Assembly (NCBI GenBank): GCA_017395275.1
Contig: JAFPVN010000030.1
Coordinates: 1-13,819 of the forward strand
Length of the DNA: 13,819 bases
Reading direction: 5' to 3'
Origin: Candidatus Methanomethylophilaceae archaeon
Lineage (GTDB): Archaea; Thermoplasmatota; Thermoplasmata; Methanomassiliicoccales; Methanomethylophilaceae
Positions 8,801 to 12,743 of the stretch are shown here, one piece after another. How positions within the stretch are numbered: the stretch's first letter is position 1; every line of letters begins with the position of its first letter. The position numbers were made by a program, and so were the translations under genes. A model generated the notes under the pieces. That model searched no databases. It had not been told where the DNA came from and was given only the letters and a program-made list of their open reading frames with translations.

Positions 8801-9588
8801 TCAACTCCGACCAGAGGGACCTCATAGAGGACCTGCTGGACGATGCGTGCAAGGACGACCAGAGGTTCTCCGCCACACTCGAGGCGGAAAGGAACCGCAG
8901 AAACGAGGACGGCGAGGACATCGGACTGTTCGTGAAGAACATCGAGAACGTCCAGGGCGACGAGAGGGACATCATCATCTTCTCCATCGGATACGCCAAG
9001 GGTCCCAACGGTAGACTCGTACAGAGATTCGGCTGGCTGAACCAGAAGGGCGGTGAGAACAGGCTCAACGTGGCCATCAGCCGCGCCAAGAAGAAGATAC
9101 ACGTAGTGCTCTCCTTCGAGCCGGAGGACCTGCAGGTCGATTCCGCCAAGAACGACGGTCCGAAGATCCTCAAGAAGTACCTCAGGTATGCCAAGGCGGT
9201 GAGCGACGGCAACGAGGACCTTGCCAAGGAGATACTCATGTCTCTGCACGACGGACCTTCCGACGGATCGGTGGACTGGTTCGACAGCCCCTTCGAGCAG
9301 CAGGTCTGCGAGGCGCTCAGGGCGAAGGGATACGACGTCCGCACGCAGATAGGCGTCGGGGGCTACAGGATAGATATGGCGGTGGTCAAGGACGGGCGCT
9401 ACGCGCTCGGTATCGAGTGCGACGGCAAGCTGTACCACAGCTCCGCATCCGCCAGGGACAGGGACTACCACAGACAGAAGTACCTCGAGTCCAGAGGGTG
9501 GAAGGTCCACAGGATCTGGAGCTCCAACTGGTGGAACAACCCGTTGGGCGAGATCGAGAAGATCGCCTACCTGGTGGACTCCGCCTGA
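5857..9588 (+). CDS. HRDC-DUF4011-like-SF1 helicase-Vsr-like nuclease fusion protein
   Basis: This single 1243-aa protein combines nucleic-acid unwinding and cleavage modules. Residues about 5-78 look like an HRDC domain (LLELRDTL, then PKTLDDLGSIQGIGKVFLEN). Residues about 95-300 include LSLKLVNLNAKNMLLY (101-116), like the DUF4011 region of COG1112 helicases. The SF1 core is split by a long insert: Walker A GPPGTGKSQ (404-412, K410), then Walker B LLIFDEAS (823-830, D827-E828), motif III AGDHKQLRP (850-858), NFHYRSKY (901-908), NVQGDERD (1031-1038) and LNVAISRAKK (1070-1079, R1076). The C-terminus (1144-1243) is a Vsr/DUF559-like domain: FEQQV, then VGGYRIDMAV (D1173) and GIECDGKLYH (E1187, D1189, K1191), likely PD-(D/E)XK metal ligands. 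All key residues appear intact, so an active enzyme is expected. COG1112 helicase-nuclease fusions are common in antiviral islands; that role is inferred here. ATG 5863 is an alternative start. GC and codon use match the neighbours. Confidence 0.9.
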   Translation: MQMPDDRIYDALLELRDTLRAEGKEKTGRAPVICSDETLQEIAEMKPKTLDDLGSIQGIGKVFLENYGQRFLDCIKENDVGDMSRIRQIDDACCNTLKKLSLKLVNLNAKNMLLYCGKKQLKKLADTYRHDRDVRELIYGSVKSFVLCDSRGCKPGDYELRMYNASKTVVREADKILRDQGHNDLYLAYPFVIGKLAGEDFDVRAPLALIPVNADKTATKITLTIDGSRDALFNNTLLLAYYKFNQMDKPLPEDDMDNTRKEVFLQNILNHFEDNGLEISLNEKYPWGPFQDYNKTDFPSFGSGELFIEHAAALGVFSTCSNSIQRDFDTMVATREANDLLLDLIRGYDEQSDFYAESFAGVQEIKTSVDDIPEKELLYINDLNSAQEKVLYMMKNHDELVIQGPPGTGKSQTIASLITEFVNDGKTVLMVSEKRTALDVVYSRLGNLSKYSLLIDDVGNKQSFYEQMGRMMDSRPLSNGDTKKIEELNRAIDANISRLKEISSKIYSTDSKGFSQYELYSECTMDMSQPEYKNLSMETANKSSCLPNLHYDELVRIHNDFRNPMLYNQISRFEEINKRHPYVAGIPGGYSELELTNIRPHLEAGINAVDEYNAKGFFGRLFGKGKMRKQVLDAASIDFDAATAQKVAERILMNDISPVMDSIDCYDEYQSLKPVYDGFGPNSREYMRVMDTIPELVGDRNDFLYNNILYWHIKKFESQNRDAFKCIDDFDSILRELSESMQAKRRAVQALTETNLAYNISKIKSSKRYKEFDHELNTSKRKWPVNKFIRRFRTILFDSVKVWMMTPEVVSEILPLATGMFDLLIFDEASQMFVEKGLPSMYRAKKVVVAGDHKQLRPNNLFSGRIDLEESDVEETDVSAALEEESLLDLARAKFNDVLLNFHYRSKYEELIAFSNHAFYDGRLYVSPNAVIPEEPPITVHMTPEARWIDRTNRDEAVKVVELITDILKNRREGETIGVITFNSDQRDLIEDLLDDACKDDQRFSATLEAERNRRNEDGEDIGLFVKNIENVQGDERDIIIFSIGYAKGPNGRLVQRFGWLNQKGGENRLNVAISRAKKKIHVVLSFEPEDLQVDSAKNDGPKILKKYLRYAKAVSDGNEDLAKEILMSLHDGPSDGSVDWFDSPFEQQVCEALRAKGYDVRTQIGVGGYRIDMAVVKDGRYALGIECDGKLYHSSASARDRDYHRQKYLESRGWKVHRIWSSNWWNNPLGEIEKIAYLVDSA

Positions 9589-9594
9589 CCCTAA

Positions 9595-9627
9595 GGCACA
9601 GGCGTGCCATTCTCTTTTTTAATTTTT
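9595..9627 (+). terminator. Terminator after the helicase-nuclease gene
   Basis: A short stem GGCAC (9595-9599) and GTGCC (9604-9608) with loop AGGC starts seven bases after the stop codon and is followed by a T-rich tract (TCTCTTTTTT then AATTTTTG, 9611-9627). Archaeal termination depends mainly on the T tract; the hairpin may be incidental. It separates the helicase-nuclease transcript from the AbiEi-like gene. Confidence 0.65.
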
Positions 9628-9671
9628 GTTCGGGTGCTTTGCCGTTCTTGTAATTTTATATTTGCACCAAT

Positions 9672-9691
9672 AAGTATAATATATTATACTT
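9672..9691. repeat. Perfect 20-bp palindrome, candidate operator
   Basis: AAGTATAATATATTATACTT is its own reverse complement over all 20 bases. Beyond one mismatch on each side (9671/9692) the next two base pairs also match, giving a 26-nt near-palindrome (9669-9694). It lies 155 nt before the AbiEi-like gene in an AT-rich stretch with no gene. The related inverted repeat at 9815-9833 shares AAGTAT and ATTATAC. A regulator binding as a dimer is the natural reading; low sequence complexity means that some self-complementarity is expected in AT-rich DNA. Confidence 0.5.
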
Positions 9692-9799
9692 TTTGGAGTA
9701 AATACAGTAAACCACTAAATCCACATCTAATGCAGTTACGACTCTGCCGCTTGCTCCTCTCCCCCCCATCGATTATTTAATCATAGCGCTATATTTTCA

Positions 9800-9834
9800 A
9801 TATATACACTAGAAAGTATTATTATACAATACTA
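9800..9834 (+). promoter_or_regulatory. Promoter and operator-like inverted repeat of the AbiEi-like gene
   Basis: A TATA box (ATATATA, 9800-9806) predicts initiation about 25 nt downstream, near 9830, leaving a leader of roughly 17 nt before ATG 9847. The inverted repeat AGTATT (9815-9820) and AATACT (9828-9833) spans that predicted start point, where a bound protein would block initiation. AbiEi-family antitoxins are known to autoregulate by binding inverted repeats in their own promoter, so this is a plausible autoregulatory site. The rest of 9628-9846 holds no gene that I can support; it includes a run of seven C near 9761-9767. Confidence 0.5.
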
Positions 9835-9846
9835 ACATGTGCAAAT

Positions 9847-10431
9847 ATGATAGTTAAAGCAGAGGACCTTATCAAAGAACTGTCCTCGAGCTATTCCAAT
9901 CCCAAATGCAAGATCGGCAGGATGGTGAAGGAAGGGAAGTACACCCCCATCATCAGAGGACTTTATGAAACGGATCCGGATACGGAAGGGCACCTGCTCG
10001 CATCCGAGATCTACGGTCCCTCATACCTGTCCTTCGAGTACGCCCTCGGAGTACATGGTCTGATAATGCCCAGAGACAGAACATACACCTCCGCCACCTG
10101 CAACAAGCACCGTACCAAACTGTTCGAGACGCCGTTCGGAACCTATACCTACCGCGATGTGCCAGCATCGGTATTCGGACTGGAGGTGGACATGATAGAC
10201 GACGGGGAGTACACCTACTCGATCGCCAACCCGGAGAAGGCACTCTGCGACATGCTCTACACCCTCCCTCCCGTACGCAACAGGGCGGAGATGGAGCACC
10301 TCCTGCTCGATATCGTATGCGTGGACAAGTACAAGCTGCCGGAGATGGACCTCCGGACCGTAACGTTCCTCTCCGAAAGGTATCATTGCACCAACGTGAA
10401 GCTGCTGAGATCGTATCTCGCAAGCGACTGA
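9847..10431 (+). CDS. AbiEi-type antitoxin / transcriptional regulator, without partner toxin
   Basis: This 194-aa protein has the layout of the AbiEi (COG5340) antitoxin family. The N-terminal 50 residues look like a winged-helix DNA-binding part (DLIKELSSS, then IGRMVKEGKYTPIIRGLYE). The following domain has the family hallmarks PSYLSFEYALGVHGLI (58-73), TSAT (81-84), FETPFGTYTYRDV (93-105) and IANPEKALCDMLY (126-138). In AbiE systems this protein represses its own operon and counters the AbiEii nucleotidyltransferase toxin. No AbiEii-like gene follows: 46 nt downstream lies the convergent ferredoxin gene. It may therefore be a stand-alone regulator, a remnant, or act with an unlinked partner. 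An earlier ATG (9837) hits a stop after six codons, so ATG 9847 is the start. No Shine-Dalgarno sequence is visible. Confidence 0.78.
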   Translation: MIVKAEDLIKELSSSYSNPKCKIGRMVKEGKYTPIIRGLYETDPDTEGHLLASEIYGPSYLSFEYALGVHGLIMPRDRTYTSATCNKHRTKLFETPFGTYTYRDVPASVFGLEVDMIDDGEYTYSIANPEKALCDMLYTLPPVRNRAEMEHLLLDIVCVDKYKLPEMDLRTVTFLSERYHCTNVKLLRSYLASD

Positions 10432-10462
10432 GAAAGCGTAAAGGGTTGAGGGTAAGGGGTTT

Positions 10463-10484
10463 CTCGAGTGATCGGATCACTCGG
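10463..10484. terminator. Stem-loop between convergent AbiEi-like and ferredoxin genes
   Basis: CGAGTGA (10465-10471) pairs perfectly with TCACTCG (10477-10483) around the loop TCGGA. The right arm contains the ferredoxin stop codon (10477-10479). It sits where two converging transcripts would end and could stabilise or terminate both, but no T tract follows on either strand, so classical termination is doubtful. Confidence 0.35.
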
Positions 10485-10641
10485 AGATTGCGGACGAGGG
10501 GCACTCGTCGACACATGCACCGCACTCGACGCACTTCGATGCATCGATGACAGCGACATCGTCGACGGTGATTGCATCCTGGGGGCAAGCATCTGCGCAT
10601 GCTCCGCATGCGACACACTCAGACTCGTTAATTGTAGGCAT
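10477..10641 (-). CDS. Small 2[4Fe-4S] ferredoxin (54 aa)
   Basis: The minus strand encodes a 54-residue ferredoxin starting MPTINESECVACGAC. It has two complete cluster motifs of the form CxxCxxCxxxCP: C9, C12, C15, C19 and C37, C40, C43, C47. The two halves resemble each other, as is usual for clostridial-type ferredoxins of 54-60 residues. It is a soluble low-potential electron carrier, a class heavily used by methanogens. The ATG (10641-10639) follows GAGGAATCAAA, with GAGG a good ribosome binding site about 7 nt upstream. The stop is TGA. It is a single-gene unit, converging on the AbiEi-like gene and diverging from the ABC operon at 10798; neither neighbour indicates a specific redox partner. 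Confidence 0.93.
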   Translation of the reverse strand: MPTINESECVACGACADACPQDAITVDDVAVIDASKCVECGACVDECPSSAISE

Positions 10642-10645
10642 TTTG

Positions 10646-10727
10646 ATTCCTCGGACTGAGGACCTTTTCGTAGATATTTAACAGTTATCCGCGACTTAGG
10701 TTTTCCGAATTTTATTATATAAAATAT
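10646..10727 (-). promoter_or_regulatory. Ferredoxin promoter region
   Basis: On the minus strand two TATA-like boxes precede the ferredoxin. TTAAATAT (10681-10674) would give initiation near 10652 and a leader of about 11 nt that just includes the GAGG ribosome binding site. ATTTTATATAATAAAAT (10725-10709) would give a leader of about 50 nt. The second is also a 7-bp inverted repeat around a 3-nt centre. Which box is used cannot be decided by eye. Confidence 0.4.
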
Positions 10728-10760
10728 AGTCGTGACATACAGAATTCTGGGTCTTTCGTA

Positions 10761-10797
10761 ATCCCCCTTATATACTCCGAACAGCCATAACCGCCCT
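10761..10797 (+). promoter_or_regulatory. Promoter of the ABC-2 / secreted protein operon, probably leaderless
   Basis: TTATATACT (10769-10777) lies with its centre about 25 nt before ATG 10798, so transcription should begin at or very near the start codon. No Shine-Dalgarno sequence is present, whereas the downstream genes of the operon do have them, a pattern typical of leaderless archaeal operons. ATCCCCCTTA (10761-10770) overlaps the upstream edge of the box and resembles the TAGGGG-type elements at 3917, 5711 and 5851. Confidence 0.55.
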
Positions 10798-11787
10798 ATG
10801 AATGACGATATCCCGGAAACGTCATCGTTAAGCGATTATTCGCTCTCGGTCAGGAACCTGACCAAGAGATACAAAGCATTCACCGCCGTGGACAACCTGT
10901 CCCTGGACGTCAAGAAAGGAGAGTTCATGGGCCTTCTAGGACCCAACGGTGCGGGCAAGAGCACCACTCTCAAGGCCATCACCGGCCTGCTGACACCAAC
11001 CAGCGGGGAGATCTACGTCAACGGCGTCGATGCGAGGAAGCACAGGAAGGCAATGAGGCACGTCGGATGCGTCATCGAGACACCCGAATGCTACCACAAC
11101 TTCACCCCCACCGAGATGATGACCTACGTGGGTCACGTCCACGGCCTCTCCAACAGGGAGATCAAGATCCGTGCTAGGGACGTACTCGAAGAGGTGCGCA
11201 TGTGGTCATGGCGTGACAAGAACGTCGGTTCATTCTCCAAGGGGATGAGACAGAGGGTCGCATTGGCTGCCGCGATGCTTCCCAATCCCGATCTGATCAT
11301 CCTCGACGAGCCCACTTCCGGACTGGACCCGAGGGGTATGATCGAGATCAGGAGGACGCTCAACGCCCTCAAGGGACGCGGAATGTCCCTGCTGATCAGC
11401 ACACACATCCTGAAGGAGGTCTCCGAGATGTGCACCTCGATGACCATGATCAACCACGGGAAGCAGGTCATCAGCGGTGACGTCAACACACTTGTCCACA
11501 ATCTGGCGCAGAACGAGAACTCCGTCAGCATCGAGCTGAGGATGCTCGGCAACATGACCGACACCTTCATCCGCGACATGACCGCGATGGCGGGAGTCTC
11601 CAACCTTGAAAGGACAGGAGAGAGGTCGGTCAAGTTCGGATTCGTCGGAACGGACGATCAGCAGGCGGACATAGTGGATCTCGTGTACGCGCACAAGATG
11701 AGGCTCCTATGCATGAACGAGACCGGAGCGGATCTGGAATCGCTTTACATGAAACTCACCGATGAATCGGAGGTGAACATCAGATGA
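10798..11787 (+). CDS. ABC transporter ATP-binding protein (BcrA/NatA-like)
   Basis: This 329-aa protein has one complete nucleotide-binding domain after a 13-residue polar N-terminus: Walker A GPNGAGKST (48-56), signature GSFSKGMRQR (144-153), Walker B LIILDEPTSGLDP (166-178, E171) and H-loop STHILKEV (H203). The Q-loop region reads CVIETPECYHNFTPTEMM (91-108): the usual Gln is replaced, as in bacitracin/lantibiotic-type (BcrA-like) exporters that have 'IExP-fY-n-lT'. The C-terminal 100 residues form an accessory domain. It energises the permease that follows, with which it shares an ATGA overlap (11784-11787). The substrate is unknown; immunity-type export, lipid handling or secretion support are all possible. 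Confidence 0.9.
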   Translation: MNDDIPETSSLSDYSLSVRNLTKRYKAFTAVDNLSLDVKKGEFMGLLGPNGAGKSTTLKAITGLLTPTSGEIYVNGVDARKHRKAMRHVGCVIETPECYHNFTPTEMMTYVGHVHGLSNREIKIRARDVLEEVRMWSWRDKNVGSFSKGMRQRVALAAAMLPNPDLIILDEPTSGLDPRGMIEIRRTLNALKGRGMSLLISTHILKEVSEMCTSMTMINHGKQVISGDVNTLVHNLAQNENSVSIELRMLGNMTDTFIRDMTAMAGVSNLERTGERSVKFGFVGTDDQQADIVDLVYAHKMRLLCMNETGADLESLYMKLTDESEVNIR

Positions 11788-12743
11788 GCAAACGCGAGGC
11801 CAAAGCCCAGAGGAAGATGGCCAAGAAGTACTCCACCAGCACCACCGACTCCTACGACGAATCCTCGAGGACCATCACTGATGAGGAGGCACACAGGAAC
11901 GTCTCCTACGAACTGCCGTCCAAGCTCAGGCAGATCAAGGAGTGCTTCATGATTCAAATGAAGAGGTACACCAGGCAGAAGATCATGTGGTTCGCTGCCG
12001 TCCTGCTCATACTCATCCCGGTCATATTCTTCACATTCGAGAATGTGCCAGTGTTGAAAACCATGCTGCCTTCGACGGAAGTCACCAACATCTATATCGT
12101 CTCACTCCTGATGTTCATGCCGTTGATCGTTCCCCTGCTGTGTGCCATCGCCTGCGGTTCGATGCTATCTCAGGAATTCAACGAACGCACGGTATATCTG
12201 TCGCTCCCTCTTCCGATGAGCCGTTCGGCATTCTTCATCGGTAAGTTCCTGGCCGCACTCGCGCTCATCGAAGGGGTGGTGTTTGCCGCATACGGGATCT
12301 GCATGATCCTCGCCATGTCGGTGACTACAAGGACATACACGCTGGAGATCGTTGGCTCACTCGTGATAATGGTGGCCTACGTGTTCTTCTGCTGTGCGGT
12401 CACTTACGCGATGAGCACAAAGCTCAGGAGGGGGAGCACGATGTTCCCGTTCATATTCCTGTTCGCACTGTTGCCGCTGGTGGGCGTCGTAGTCGCATTC
12501 ATCGAAAAGACAGGTACCATCGTCGATATCATGTCCTACCTGCCCTGTTTCGCTCCGGATGCCGCGATGCTGTCCCTAGGGAACAATGCGCCCATCTCGG
12601 TGATGGGTGTGTCCAAGGTGATGTTCGCGGGTCTGACATTCTCTCCGGGATCGTCCACAGTCCTGATGACGCTGATTCCGATCGCCATCGGGGTCGTCAT
12701 GCTGATACTTGGTAAACGCGCAGTAAAGAGGAGGGATATGTGA
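11784..12743 (+). CDS. ABC-2 family permease with long cytoplasmic N-terminus
   Basis: This 319-aa protein starts with a charged, Lys- and Ser/Thr-rich cytoplasmic segment (1-65), followed by about six membrane helices (near 66-86, 105-127, 152-180, 187-210, 221-241 and 293-311). The segment SQEFNERTVYLSLPLPMSRS (129-148) followed by FFIGKF matches the 'E-x-x-x-r-T-x-x-l-L-p-x-s-R-x-x-f-x-g-K' stretch of ABC-2/NatB-type permeases. A near-perfect Shine-Dalgarno sequence GGAGGTGA (11769-11776) lies 7 nt before the start. It pairs with the preceding ATPase. Its TGA overlaps the ATG of the secreted protein gene by one base, so all three genes are probably translated from one mRNA. Confidence 0.87.
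   Translation: MSKREAKAQRKMAKKYSTSTTDSYDESSRTITDEEAHRNVSYELPSKLRQIKECFMIQMKRYTRQKIMWFAAVLLILIPVIFFTFENVPVLKTMLPSTEVTNIYIVSLLMFMPLIVPLLCAIACGSMLSQEFNERTVYLSLPLPMSRSAFFIGKFLAALALIEGVVFAAYGICMILAMSVTTRTYTLEIVGSLVIMVAYVFFCCAVTYAMSTKLRRGSTMFPFIFLFALLPLVGVVVAFIEKTGTIVDIMSYLPCFAPDAAMLSLGNNAPISVMGVSKVMFAGLTFSPGSSTVLMTLIPIAIGVVMLILGKRAVKRRDM

Noticed and set aside
8467..9510. 347-codon open frame on the minus strand across the helicase-nuclease gene
   Set aside because: It lies wholly opposite conserved helicase and nuclease motifs; its product is V/L/G/E/R-rich low-complexity sequence with no recognisable motif, as expected from the antisense frame of a GC-rich gene.
5857..9588. Calling the helicase gene a Mokosh or restriction-modification component
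   Set aside because: Mokosh pairs a COG1112 helicase with a PLD nuclease; here the nuclease is Vsr/DUF559-like. No methyltransferase, specificity subunit or PLD motif (HxK) is seen.
9758..9768. Run of seven C as a phase-variation tract
   Set aside because: It lies about 80 nt before the AbiEi-like gene, outside its core promoter and any reading frame; the tract is short and there is no evidence of slippage.
9837..9857. Earlier ATG before the AbiEi-like gene
   Set aside because: Out of frame with the AbiEi-like gene and stops after six codons; ATG 9847 gives the conserved protein.
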